The notes beneath the pieces are model-generated. The model searched no databases, was not told the DNA's origin, and saw only the letters and a program-made list of their open reading frames with translations. Made by a program: the position numbers and the translations under genes. Positions 1-7,448 of a stretch of DNA of 48,795 bases are shown here, piece by piece (positions within the stretch are counted from its first letter, which is position 1; every line of letters starts with the position of its first letter). Source of the DNA: Novosphingobium sp. Its GTDB lineage: Bacteria; Pseudomonadota; Alphaproteobacteria; Sphingomonadales; Sphingomonadaceae. The stretch is from assembly GCF_027486195.1 (NCBI RefSeq), contig NZ_JAIXPP010000109.1, positions 1 to 48,795 on the forward strand, in the 5' to 3' direction.

Positions 1-29
1 AGCTCGGTAGAGATTACCGGAAGAATACA

Positions 30-57
30 GGGGGCGGCCTTGCCAGAGGCAGCCCCC
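30..57 (-). terminator. Hairpin with CTGGCA loop, distal of a pair
   Basis: The arms GGGGGC (30-35) and GCCCCC (52-57) continue inward after one mismatch into GCCT (37-40) and AGGC (47-50). The six-base loop reads TGCCAG on the plus strand and CTGGCA on the minus strand. On the minus strand it lies downstream of the small peptide gene, so it may end that transcript, but no clear U-tract follows. The loop is identical to that of the hairpin at 68-91, which suggests a duplicated RNA element rather than two unrelated terminators. Confidence 0.5.
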
Positions 58-67
58 TCATTCGTTT

Positions 68-91
68 GGGGCTAGGTGCCAGCCTAGCCCC
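68..91 (-). terminator. Perfect 9-bp hairpin with CTGGCA loop, proximal of a pair
   Basis: GGGGCTAGG (68-76) and CCTAGCCCC (83-91) pair perfectly around the loop TGCCAG. The hairpin begins 17 bases after the stop codon of the 36-aa peptide gene on the minus strand. It could be a terminator or a stabilising 3' structure of a small mRNA. There is no clear run of U after it, so intrinsic termination is not certain. Confidence 0.5.
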
Positions 92-107
92 TCCCGACGC
101 TCACAGA

Positions 108-218
108 TTACTTTGAGCGTGCCACCTCGATGATTTTAAGCACGAGAGTGGTGAACGACAGCGCCGCCGAAATAATGGCGACGGTCAGAAGTGCAGTTGA
201 AATGCCTATAGAGATCAC
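108..218 (-). CDS. Small single-helix membrane peptide, type I toxin-like (start uncertain)
   Basis: This 36-codon frame on the minus strand encodes a peptide with one hydrophobic helix (about residues 5-29) and a basic C-terminus ending VARSK. Shape and length resemble holin-like or TxpA-type toxins of type I toxin-antitoxin modules, which act by inserting into the inner membrane. The assignment rests on this resemblance, not on a diagnostic motif. The leader holds an almost perfect anti-16S match, AAAAAGGAGGTGATC. The only canonical in-frame start, GTG (216-218), lies inside that Shine-Dalgarno sequence. The codon at ideal spacing is ATA, so the true start may be non-canonical or mutated. 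A stop codon lies upstream in frame. Twin hairpins follow the gene. No antisense RNA promoter could be identified. Confidence 0.45.
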   Translation of the reverse strand: MISIGISTALLTVAIISAALSFTTLVLKIIEVARSK

Positions 219-369
219 CTCCTTTTTGACGGCTTGTTTGCAGCAAAGCTACGCCGTCCAGCCCTATGTAGCCGTACAGACGTATTTGTTCCACGCTTTC
301 CACGCACAGCCTCTTTGACCGTCTACGAGAAAGACGCGTAAACTTCTAAGAAAGCTAGCTTTTTTCCAG

Positions 370-406
370 AAAAAGCCGTATAATGCTTTCTATGAAGAGG
401 CTTTTT
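370..406 (+). promoter_or_regulatory. Possible promoter within an inverted repeat
   Basis: A perfect TATAAT hexamer at 379-384 lies between AAAAAGCC (370-377) and GGCTTTTT (399-406), an 8-bp inverted repeat. No good -35 hexamer is seen at the expected distance. The 10-bp palindrome CCAGATCTGG follows at 408-417. The site would serve the small ORF at 434. The promoter reading is an inference from one hexamer in an AT-rich stretch. Confidence 0.3.
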
Positions 407-433
407 GCCAGATCTGGAAGGAGTGATTGCAAA

Positions 434-580
434 ATGTCGAAGAAAAAGAACCGCGCTCGCCAAAAGCAAACTTCTAGCATTCTAAAAGTTTGCTCGTCGC
501 TAGTAGCGAAGAACCGCTTAAGCGGTCGCTGCTTAGCAGCTTTCTTCGCTACTAGCGACGAGGCGCGTAGCACATTTTGA
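434..580 (+). CDS. Hypothetical 48-aa basic peptide overlapping a palindrome
   Basis: The ORF starts at ATG 434 with AAGGAG about eleven bases upstream, a good ribosome binding site. It begins MSKKKNRARQKQ, a strongly basic stretch, and continues through two palindromic structures to TGA at 578-580. I do not recognise the family. Much of the coding capacity (466-562) is palindrome, so the frame may exist only because the repeat happens to be open. The minus strand is also open across the same DNA (355-573). An earlier in-frame start at 383 has no ribosome binding site. It could be a leader peptide, a small basic protein, or no gene at all. Confidence 0.3.
   Translation: MSKKKNRARQKQTSSILKVCSSLVAKNRLSGRCLAAFFATSDEARSTF
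466..493. repeat. Imperfect hairpin, 12-bp arms
   Basis: GCAAACTTCTAG (466-477) and CTAAAAGTTTGC (482-493) pair with one mismatch around a CATT loop. The structure abuts the larger nested palindrome starting at 493, giving two adjacent stem-loops inside the small ORF. Confidence 0.6.
493..562. repeat. Nested palindrome: 21-bp outer stem with two inner hairpins
   Basis: The outer arms 493-513 and 542-562 are perfect 21-base reverse complements (left arm begins CTCGTCGCTAGTAGCG). Between them lie the 12-base palindrome CCGCTTAAGCGG (514-525) and the hairpin GCTGCT-T-AGCAGC (528-540). Folded, it makes a three-way junction. Such compact elements without coding capacity of their own suggest a mobile palindromic repeat, a recombination site or a structured RNA. 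No transposase gene is nearby, so the class is unknown. Confidence 0.7.
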
Positions 581-697
581 CAGAAAAATCAACCCCATCG
601 CTTTAAAAATCTGTGCTTTAGTTGTCATCTGTGGCTCTTTGGTGGGCAATTCCCGCGCGCAATGTCGATGCTCCAACCTAGAACGAGCACGCAATGC

Positions 698-718
698 AGG
701 CGGGGCTGTGCCCCGCCT
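698..718. terminator. 9-bp GC-rich hairpin downstream of the hydrolase gene
   Basis: AGGCGGGGC (698-706) and GCCCCGCCT (710-718) form a perfect stem with a three-base loop. It lies 44 bases beyond the stop codon of the minus-strand hydrolase gene and could terminate that transcript. There is no strong U-tract on either strand. It also lies near the right edge of the AT-rich, hairpin-rich 5' segment. Confidence 0.45.
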
Positions 719-761
719 TAGGATTACGGCTACACTTTACTAAATCCCCAAACACCACCCC

Positions 762-2663
762 CTACTCCACCACCGGCAGCGCAATATAACTCCCGCTCTC
801 TCCGCCCACGCTCACCTTCTGCACCACCTTCACATAATCCCCCGGCTTGGCATCCAAAATCGAAGGCACAAACGTCTGCGGGTTGCGGTCATAAAGCGGG
901 AACCAGCTCGATTGCACTTGCACCATGATCCGGTGCCCCGGCAGGAAAACATGGTTCGCCTGCGGCAGTTCGAACACATAGCCCAGCGCCGCCCCGGCCT
1001 TCAGCGGCCGCGCCTCGCTCAAGGTCTCGCGGAAGCGGCCGCGGAAGATGTCCATGCCCACGGCCAGTTCGTATCCGCCCATCGCCCGGTCGCCCGGCAC
1101 CGCATCGGGATAGACGTCGATCAGCTTGACCACCCAGTCGCTGTCGGTCCCGCTGGTCGAGGCGGTCAGGTGCACCACCGGCGCCCCCGCGATCGTCACC
1201 GGCTTGTCGAGCACCGGGCCGACGAAGGCCAGCACATCAGGCCGCCCCGAAACCGCGCGCTGGTCGCCCACCAGCCAGGTCGGCCAGGGATTGCCGTCAT
1301 AGCCTTCCTGCTGGTTCGGGCGCGGGTAATAGGTCACCGGCTTGGCCGGATCGGAGACATAGTCCACCGTCCCCGCCGCAGCCGCCGGTTCAAACCCCAG
1401 CCCCTCGCCCGGCAGCAGGTAGAGCTTCTTCTCCCCCTTCGCCGCAGGCCAGCCCGGCAACCGCTGCCACTGGTTGGTGCCGCTCTGGAACGCCGTCACC
1501 GCCGGCACATCCATCGGCTTGTCATAGAGGTAATGCGCAAGGAACGGCGCCAGCACGTTCATCCGCCACCACTTGCCGGTGTCCGCATCCCAATGCAGCG
1601 CGCCCAGCGTATCGGCCTTCTCGATGGCCTGCCCGTGGTACCACGGCCCGATCGACATATGCAGCAGGCCGTCCTTGTCCGCGCCCTTCAGCGCCTTCCA
1701 CACCGCCGGCGCGCCGTAGATATCCTCCTGATCCCACAGCGAATGAACCAGCAAGGTCGGCACCTTCAGCGGCGCCTTGGCCAGCACCTTGTCCATCGCC
1801 TGTTCCTGCCAGAACCCGTCCCACGCCTGATGCGCCTTCAGCTTCTGCCAGAACCCGATCTGATCGAGGCCCTGCGCGGTCGCCAGCGCACCCGCCGAGC
1901 CATACTTCATGAAGTGCGCATAGGCGTCCGCCTCGGCCACTTCATACTTGTTGGCATTGTCGCGCGTCGCCACCTGTTCCCAGATATAGCTGATGCCGAT
2001 TTGGCGGAATGCGCCGTTGTGGAACCAGTCATCGCCGCGCCAGCCATCGACCATCGGGTTCATCGGCACCGCCACTTTCAGCGCCGGATGCGGGTTCACC
2101 AGCGCGGCGAGCGCGGTGAAGCCGTCATAGCTGATGCCGATGATGCCCACCCGCCCGTTGCTTTCGGGCACGTTCTTCACCAGCCAGTCGATGGTGTCAT
2201 AAGTGTCGGTCGCGTGGTCCGTCTTGGTCGGGTTGAGTGACGTCCCCACGAAGGGCCGGTTCATCACGTAGGCGCCTTCGGAACCATACTTGCCGCGCAC
2301 GTCCTGCACCACGCGGATATAGCCGCCCGCCGTCACCACATCGGGCGCATGGTCATAGCCATCGAGCGCCACGGCCATGATCGGCGAGCCGTGCTGGCTG
2401 GTCATTTCCTCGGCGTTGTAGGGCGTGCGCGTGAGGAGCATCGCTGCATTCTTCGCGCCCTTGGGCACCATGATCACCGTGTGCAGCTTCACCCCGTCGC
2501 GCATCGGGATCTCGACCGCGCGCCGCTCGTAATCGCGCGCCGCAACCGGCTGCGTGATCGCCTGCGGCCGCTCGTCATAGACGGGCGCCTTGGCCGGCGC
2601 TGCCCACGCGGTCCCCGCACTCGCCAGCAGCAGCCCCAGAGCCAGACCTGTGCGCAGTTTCAT
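762..2663 (-). CDS. Exported CocE/NonD-family acyl hydrolase (alpha-amino acid ester hydrolase type)
   Basis: A 633-residue protein with a signal peptide (residues 1-22, ending TAWAA) places the enzyme in the periplasm or outside. The alpha/beta-hydrolase domain has the conserved DVRGKYGSEG segment (121-130) and the nucleophile elbow GISYDG, with Ser178. The later motifs SLWDQED and GPWYHG supply the catalytic Asp and His. A C-terminal jelly-roll domain, as in the X-Pro dipeptidyl-peptidase C-terminal family, follows. Relatives hydrolyse alpha-amino esters, beta-lactam side chains, cocaine or glutaryl amides; the natural substrate here is unknown. The ATG at 2663 was chosen because AGGGGG lies just upstream and the signal peptide begins there. 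The gene diverges from the M16 peptidase gene with about 100 bases between starts. Confidence 0.88.
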   Translation of the reverse strand: MKLRTGLALGLLLASAGTAWAAPAKAPVYDERPQAITQPVAARDYERRAVEIPMRDGVKLHTVIMVPKGAKNAAMLLTRTPYNAEEMTSQHGSPIMAVALDGYDHAPDVVTAGGYIRVVQDVRGKYGSEGAYVMNRPFVGTSLNPTKTDHATDTYDTIDWLVKNVPESNGRVGIIGISYDGFTALAALVNPHPALKVAVPMNPMVDGWRGDDWFHNGAFRQIGISYIWEQVATRDNANKYEVAEADAYAHFMKYGSAGALATAQGLDQIGFWQKLKAHQAWDGFWQEQAMDKVLAKAPLKVPTLLVHSLWDQEDIYGAPAVWKALKGADKDGLLHMSIGPWYHGQAIEKADTLGALHWDADTGKWWRMNVLAPFLAHYLYDKPMDVPAVTAFQSGTNQWQRLPGWPAAKGEKKLYLLPGEGLGFEPAAAAGTVDYVSDPAKPVTYYPRPNQQEGYDGNPWPTWLVGDQRAVSGRPDVLAFVGPVLDKPVTIAGAPVVHLTASTSGTDSDWVVKLIDVYPDAVPGDRAMGGYELAVGMDIFRGRFRETLSEARPLKAGAALGYVFELPQANHVFLPGHRIMVQVQSSWFPLYDRNPQTFVPSILDAKPGDYVKVVQKVSVGGESGSYIALPVVE

Positions 2664-2763
2664 GTTCCATTCCCCCTCATCACGATGGCGCGAGCTTAAC
2701 AGCAGGCCCTCCGCTGCCAAGCGTCATTGCGCATTCACCCGCAAGCCGCCAGAACCGCCGGTG

Positions 2764-5616
2764 ATGCTCCACCGCGCTTTCGTCCGCCTGTTCGCCCTGC
2801 TCGTCCTCGCCGCCGTGCCGCTTGCACCGGCCGCGGCAAAACCTGCGCCAGTCTGGGCCTTCGAACGCAGCGACCTCGCGCCCGATCCCGCCTTTCGCTT
2901 CGGCCGCCTGCCCAATGGCATGCGCTACGTGATCCGCCACAATGCGAGCCCCAGGGCCACCGCCGAAGTCCGCCTCCAGATCGATGCCGGCTCGCTCGAC
3001 GAGCAGGATGGCGAGCGCGGCTTTGCCCATTTCGTCGAGCATATGGCCTTCAACGGCAGCGCCCATGTGCCCGAGGGTGAGATGATCAAGCTGCTCGAGC
3101 GCGAGGGCCTCGCCTTCGGGGCCGATACCAACGCGCAGACCAGCTTCGAACACACGCTCTACATGCTGAGCCTGCCGCGCAACGAGCCCCGGCTCCTCGA
3201 TACCGCGCTCATGCTGCTGCGCGAGACGGCGAGCGAGCTTGCCTTCGATCCCGCCGCCGTGGAGCGCGAACGCGGCGTTGTCCTGTCCGAACTGCGCGAC
3301 GGGCAGGGCTATGCGCTGGACAACAACAAGGACCAGATGGCCTTCCTCTATCCCGCCGCGCACTTCCGGGATCGGCTCCCCATCGGCACGGCGGATTCGC
3401 TCAAAGCCGCCACGTCAGACGCGCTCAAGGCATTCTGGGCGCGCGAATATGTGCCTGCGAAAACCACGCTGATCGTCGTCGGCGATTTCGATGCCGATGC
3501 GGTCGAGGCGGCGATCGCCAAGCGCTTTGCCGATTGGCCCGTCCGCGCGCCCGCAAAGCGCCCCGATCAGGGCCGCGTCCATCCCGATCAGCAGGGCGCC
3601 GCGCGCATCCACCTCGATCCGGCGCTGTCGGAACGCGTCACCGTCTCGCGCCATGGCCGCTGGCGCCGCGAGCCCGATACCGAGGAGCAGCGCCGCATCG
3701 ACCTCCTGCGCCAGATCGGCTACGGCGTGATCAACCGCCGCATGCAGCGCCTCAGCCGCCTCGCGCAGCCGCCCTTCCGCGGCGCCGGGCTCGGCACCAG
3801 CGAAGTCTTCCACATCGGCCGCACCACCAATCTCGTCGTCGATACGCCGGACAAGGGCTGGCGCGATGGTCTCTTCGCCGCCGCGCAGGTCTACCGCGAG
3901 GCGCTGGCCAGGGGCTTCACCGCAGCCGAAGTGGCCGAGCAGGTCGCCAATGCGCGCACGGGCATCGAAAACGCCGCCGCCGCCGCCGAAACGCGCAGCA
4001 ACGATGCGCTCGTCGGCGCGGTGATCCAGCTCCTGCGCGATGAAAAGGTACCCACCACCCCCGCCTCCGCGCTCGAACGCTTCAACCGCCACGCCGCCTC
4101 GTTCACCCCCGCCGCCGTGCTCGCCGCGCTGCGCGCCGAGGTGCTGCCGCTCGAAAACCCGCTGATCCGCTTCCAGGGCCGCACTGCGCCCGCCAATGGC
4201 GCTGCAACCGGCGAGAGAGCCCTGCGCGCCACCTGGAACGAAGCGCTGCGCGCGCCCCTGCGCCTCAAGGTCAGCGCGCCCTCGGGCACTTTCGCCTATA
4301 CCGATTTCGGCACGCCCGGCACGGTTGCCAGCGACGTCACTCGCGCCGATCTCGGCCTGCGCCAGATCCGCTTCGCCAACGGCGTCCGCCTCAATCTGCG
4401 GCGCACCGATCTCGAACAGGACCGCGTGCTTGTCCGCCTATACGTCGATGGCGGCGAACTGCTCGATACCAAGGCCAATCCCCTCGCCACCGAAATGACC
4501 GCGATGCTCTCCACCGGCGGCCTCGGCAAGCACAGCCTCGATGATCTGCAGACCCTGCTCGCCGGCCACTCCGTCGGCAACAGCATCGCAGCATCGGGCG
4601 ATGCTTTCGCGATGGGCGCGGGCACTACCCGCCGCGATCTCGAACTCCAGCTCCAGCTGCTCGCCGCGCAGATCACCGATCCCGGCTGGCGCACTTCGGC
4701 GGACATCCTCTACCACCAGACGATGACCAACTTCTTCGCGCGCCGCGATGCCACCCCCGCCTCCGCGATCGCCAACACGCTCCCCGGCCTCCTTTCCAGC
4801 GGCGATCCGCGCTTCACCATCCAGCCGCCCGAAGCCTATCAGGCGCTCACCATGGCGCGGCTCAAGGCCGATATCGGCGATCGCCTTGCAAACGGCGCGA
4901 TCGAGCTTACCCTCGTCGGCGATCTCGATCCCGATGCCGCCATTGCCATGGCCGCCCGCACCTTCGGCGCCCTCCCCCCGCGCGAACCCGATTTCCGCCC
5001 CTACGAGGAAGCCCGCCAGCGCAGCTTCACCCCCCAGCGCGGCCTCACCGTGATCCGCCACAAGGGCGAGGCCAACCAGGCGATCGTCCGCTATGTCTGG
5101 CCCACCACCGACGACAGCGATCCCGTGACCGCCATCGGCCTCGAACTCCTGCAGGAAGTCGCCGGCATCGAAGTGCTCGATGTGGTGCGCGAGGCGCTCG
5201 GCAAGGCCTATTCGCCAGCCACCTCCTCCTCGCTCAGCCGGGTCTGGCGCGGCTGGGGCACGTTCAGCGTCAACGCCTCGGTCGATGTCGCCGATGTCGC
5301 CGCCACCCGCACCGCGATCGAGCGCACCATCGCCGGCCTCGCCGCCGCGCCCATCGATGCCGACATCCTCGCCCGCGCCCGCGCCCCGATGCGCGAGCGG
5401 CTCGACAATCTGCTCAAGACCAACGCCGGCTGGCTCGCCCTCACCGAACGCGCGGCATCCCAGCCCGAACGTCTCGAACGCTACTTCAAGGCCCGCCAGC
5501 GCCTCGACGCGCTCACCGCCGCCGATCTCCAGGCCCTCGCCCAGCGCTACCTCGCCCCCGATCAGGCCGTGATCGCGCTCGTCCTCCCCGAAGGTGCAGC
5601 AGCGCCTGCCCGATAG
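2764..5616 (+). CDS. Exported M16 (pitrilysin/insulinase) zinc metallopeptidase
   Basis: The 950-residue protein starts with a signal peptide (about residues 1-25, ending PAAA). The inverted zinc motif HFVEH is at 89-93, with His89 and His93 as ligands and Glu92 as the base. The third ligand is probably Glu169 in the VERERG segment, at the usual distance. A second M16-type domain half follows, as in pitrilysin and PqqL. Such enzymes degrade short peptides in the periplasm. The ATG at 2764 is chosen over the upstream frame, which overlaps the divergent gene and lacks signal-peptide character. Downstream, a small secreted protein gene follows after 63 bases. Confidence 0.9.
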   Translation: MLHRAFVRLFALLVLAAVPLAPAAAKPAPVWAFERSDLAPDPAFRFGRLPNGMRYVIRHNASPRATAEVRLQIDAGSLDEQDGERGFAHFVEHMAFNGSAHVPEGEMIKLLEREGLAFGADTNAQTSFEHTLYMLSLPRNEPRLLDTALMLLRETASELAFDPAAVERERGVVLSELRDGQGYALDNNKDQMAFLYPAAHFRDRLPIGTADSLKAATSDALKAFWAREYVPAKTTLIVVGDFDADAVEAAIAKRFADWPVRAPAKRPDQGRVHPDQQGAARIHLDPALSERVTVSRHGRWRREPDTEEQRRIDLLRQIGYGVINRRMQRLSRLAQPPFRGAGLGTSEVFHIGRTTNLVVDTPDKGWRDGLFAAAQVYREALARGFTAAEVAEQVANARTGIENAAAAAETRSNDALVGAVIQLLRDEKVPTTPASALERFNRHAASFTPAAVLAALRAEVLPLENPLIRFQGRTAPANGAATGERALRATWNEALRAPLRLKVSAPSGTFAYTDFGTPGTVASDVTRADLGLRQIRFANGVRLNLRRTDLEQDRVLVRLYVDGGELLDTKANPLATEMTAMLSTGGLGKHSLDDLQTLLAGHSVGNSIAASGDAFAMGAGTTRRDLELQLQLLAAQITDPGWRTSADILYHQTMTNFFARRDATPASAIANTLPGLLSSGDPRFTIQPPEAYQALTMARLKADIGDRLANGAIELTLVGDLDPDAAIAMAARTFGALPPREPDFRPYEEARQRSFTPQRGLTVIRHKGEANQAIVRYVWPTTDDSDPVTAIGLELLQEVAGIEVLDVVREALGKAYSPATSSSLSRVWRGWGTFSVNASVDVADVAATRTAIERTIAGLAAAPIDADILARARAPMRERLDNLLKTNAGWLALTERAASQPERLERYFKARQRLDALTAADLQALAQRYLAPDQAVIALVLPEGAAAPAR

Positions 5617-5679
5617 GGCGCTATCGCCCCGCCCGGCCCCAGCCTAGCCTTGCACTGCACTCGCCAAGGACCGCCCGAC

Positions 5680-6066
5680 ATGACCACCCGCTTCGCCGCC
5701 GCCATCGCCGCCGCCCTCGCGCTCTTCCCCGCCGCGGCCCGCGCAGGCCACAGCGAGCTCACCGTCCCGCCCGCCGAAACCTTCCTCCTCGGCGGCGAGC
5801 AGCAGGCCGAAATGGTCGTCTCCGGCCGCAACACCGGCCAGACCGGCGTCGTGATCCTCGCCAAGACCGGCCCTGCCGAAGACGCGCCCGAAACCGTGAT
5901 CGCCACAGTCGCCCCCGGCGGCCAGTTCCGTCACGCTTATGCGCCCGGCGAAATCGCGCTGATCCGCAACCAGTCTCCAAGCGAAACCGCCCGCCTCAGC
6001 GTGGATTTCACCGGTAACGCCAGCAGCTTGTCGATGTCGTACGCCGCGCCCGGCAAGAAGGACTGA
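5680..6066 (+). CDS. Small secreted protein of unknown function
   Basis: This 128-aa protein begins MTTRFAAAIAAALALFPAAARA, a clear signal peptide cleaved after ARA. The mature part is rich in beta-strand and resembles a single small beta-sandwich, with no cysteines or catalytic motif. I do not recognise the family. AAGGA lies about ten bases before ATG 5680, which decides the start over the earlier in-frame ATG. It sits 63 bases behind the M16 peptidase gene and may share its transcript. It converges with the ABC permease gene, leaving four bases between stops. Confidence 0.7.
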   Translation: MTTRFAAAIAAALALFPAAARAGHSELTVPPAETFLLGGEQQAEMVVSGRNTGQTGVVILAKTGPAEDAPETVIATVAPGGQFRHAYAPGEIALIRNQSPSETARLSVDFTGNASSLSMSYAAPGKKD

Positions 6067-6070
6067 CGCC

Positions 6071-7204
6071 TCAGGCCACCGTATCCTGATAGCGCCGCAC
6101 CGCCACAAACCCCAGCAGTGCCAGCATCCCCGCCAGCACGCTCATTTCGGGCAGGGCATCGATGATTCCCCAGCCCTTCAGCATGATCCCGCGCACCAGC
6201 CGGATGAAGTGCGTGGTTGGCAGCACTTCCGCCAACGTCTGCGCCCACTGCGGCATCCCGCGATAGGGAAAGGCAAAGCCCGATAGCAGCACCGAGGGCA
6301 GGATGTAGAAAAAGCTCATCTGCATCGCCTGCAACTGGCTCTGCGCCAGCGTGGAAAGCGTGAAGCCCAGCCCTAGGCTCGTCACCATGAACAGCAGGGT
6401 CGCCCCCAGCAGCAAGGGCAGCGGCCCCGCAAACGGCACCTGAAACAGAAACCGCGCCGCCAACAGGATCACGCTCAATTGCACGATCCCGATGGCCAGA
6501 TAGGGCACGATCTTGCCCACCATCACCTCGAACGGGCGCAGCGGCGTCGCCAGCAGGTTCTCCATCGTCCCCTGCTCCACCTCGCGCGTCACCGATAGCG
6601 CGGTCAGCATCACCATCGTCATCGAAAGCACGATGGCGAGCAGGCCGGGCACCACGTTGTGGCTGGTGATCCCTTCGGGGTTATAGCTGCGGTGCAGCAC
6701 CAGATCGACCGGCGATGGCCCCGCCGCGCGGCTCCCCAGCGGCCCGATCAGATCATGCCCCAGCGCGGTCGAAACCGCCTCGCTGATCGCGCTGATTGCG
6801 GGGCCGGTAGCGGCAGGATCGGTAGCGTCCGCCGTCACCAGCAATTGCGGCCGCCGCCCACGCACCAGATCGCGCCCGAAATCGGCCGGGATCGTCACCA
6901 CGAACTGCACTTTGCCGTTCTGCAGCAGCTCTTCCCCCGCGCCAGGGCTTTCCACCAGCTCGGTCACCTTGAAGTATGTCGTGTTGCGCAGCGCCGCATC
7001 GATCGAGCGCGCGAAGACCGAATTGTCCCCCCGCTCGATCGCCATCGGCAGCCCGCGCGGATCGTTGTTGATCGCATAGCCGAAAATCATCAGCTGCATC
7101 AGCGGCATGACCAGCATCATACCCACCGTGCCCCGGTCGCGCAGCATCTGCCGCACTTCCTTGAACACCATCGCGCCGATGCGCTGCAGCGGCGTGGCGC
7201 TCAT
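6071..7204 (-). CDS. ABC-2 type efflux permease (YbhS/YbhR/YhhJ-like)
   Basis: The 377-aa integral membrane protein has an N-terminal helix (MLVMPLMQLMIFGYAI), a large periplasmic domain of about 150 residues and five C-terminal helices, the usual layout of ABC-2 exporter permeases. It would form the membrane channel for the ATPase encoded just upstream. Together with the membrane-fusion protein and TetR regulator it resembles the E. coli cecR-ybhGFSR system, but only one permease is present and the ATPase has one nucleotide-binding domain, so the channel may be a homodimer. A 215-bp inverted-repeat element separates it from the ATPase gene, which is unusual in an operon whose other genes overlap. 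Confidence 0.88.
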   Translation of the reverse strand: MSATPLQRIGAMVFKEVRQMLRDRGTVGMMLVMPLMQLMIFGYAINNDPRGLPMAIERGDNSVFARSIDAALRNTTYFKVTELVESPGAGEELLQNGKVQFVVTIPADFGRDLVRGRRPQLLVTADATDPAATGPAISAISEAVSTALGHDLIGPLGSRAAGPSPVDLVLHRSYNPEGITSHNVVPGLLAIVLSMTMVMLTALSVTREVEQGTMENLLATPLRPFEVMVGKIVPYLAIGIVQLSVILLAARFLFQVPFAGPLPLLLGATLLFMVTSLGLGFTLSTLAQSQLQAMQMSFFYILPSVLLSGFAFPYRGMPQWAQTLAEVLPTTHFIRLVRGIMLKGWGIIDALPEMSVLAGMLALLGFVAVRRYQDTVA

Positions 7205-7225
7205 GTGCGGGCTCCGGGAAATTGT

Positions 7226-7440
7226 TCGCGCAGAGGCGCAGAGGCGCGGAGAAAGGAAGGACTTGGTTCGCGCAGAGACCGCAGAGATCGCAGAGATGTT
7301 CCGAGCGCCGCAGGCCTTTTGTATCCACGCGCAGGCTTGAAAGTGTAGCGCGGCTTCGCCGCAAAGCGCGATACCTTTGCGCTCTCTGCGGTCTCTGCGC
7401 GAAACCCTTCTCTTCTCCGCGCCTCTGCGCCTCTGCGCGA
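7226..7440. repeat. Compound inverted repeat of the CGCAGAGGCGCAGAG type, inside an operon
   Basis: Two nested pairs of perfect arms are visible: 7226-7253 with 7413-7440 (28 bases, built on CGCAGAGGCGCAGAGG) and 7267-7286 with 7384-7403 (20 bases, built on CGCAGAGACCGCAGAG). CGCAGAG recurs as a short direct repeat inside each arm. Sequences of this kind recur as dispersed intergenic repeats in many bacterial genomes (recalled, not searched here). The element has no convincing ORF. In RNA it could fold into a long hairpin between the ATPase and permease messages. Confidence 0.85.
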
Positions 7441-7448
7441 GAAAATCC

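Noticed and set aside
130..318. 62-codon plus-strand ORF opposite the small toxin-like gene
   Set aside because: It has no ribosome binding site, is antisense to the more convincing minus-strand peptide, and its sequence shows no domain-like pattern.
355..573. 72-codon minus-strand ORF across the nested palindrome
   Set aside because: It lacks a ribosome binding site and is open only because the palindrome mirrors the plus-strand frame; used as evidence in a finding, not as a gene.
912..2240. 442-codon plus-strand ORF opposite the CocE-type hydrolase
   Set aside because: Long antisense frames are expected in GC-rich DNA; composition is Arg/His-rich and the minus strand has a complete enzyme.
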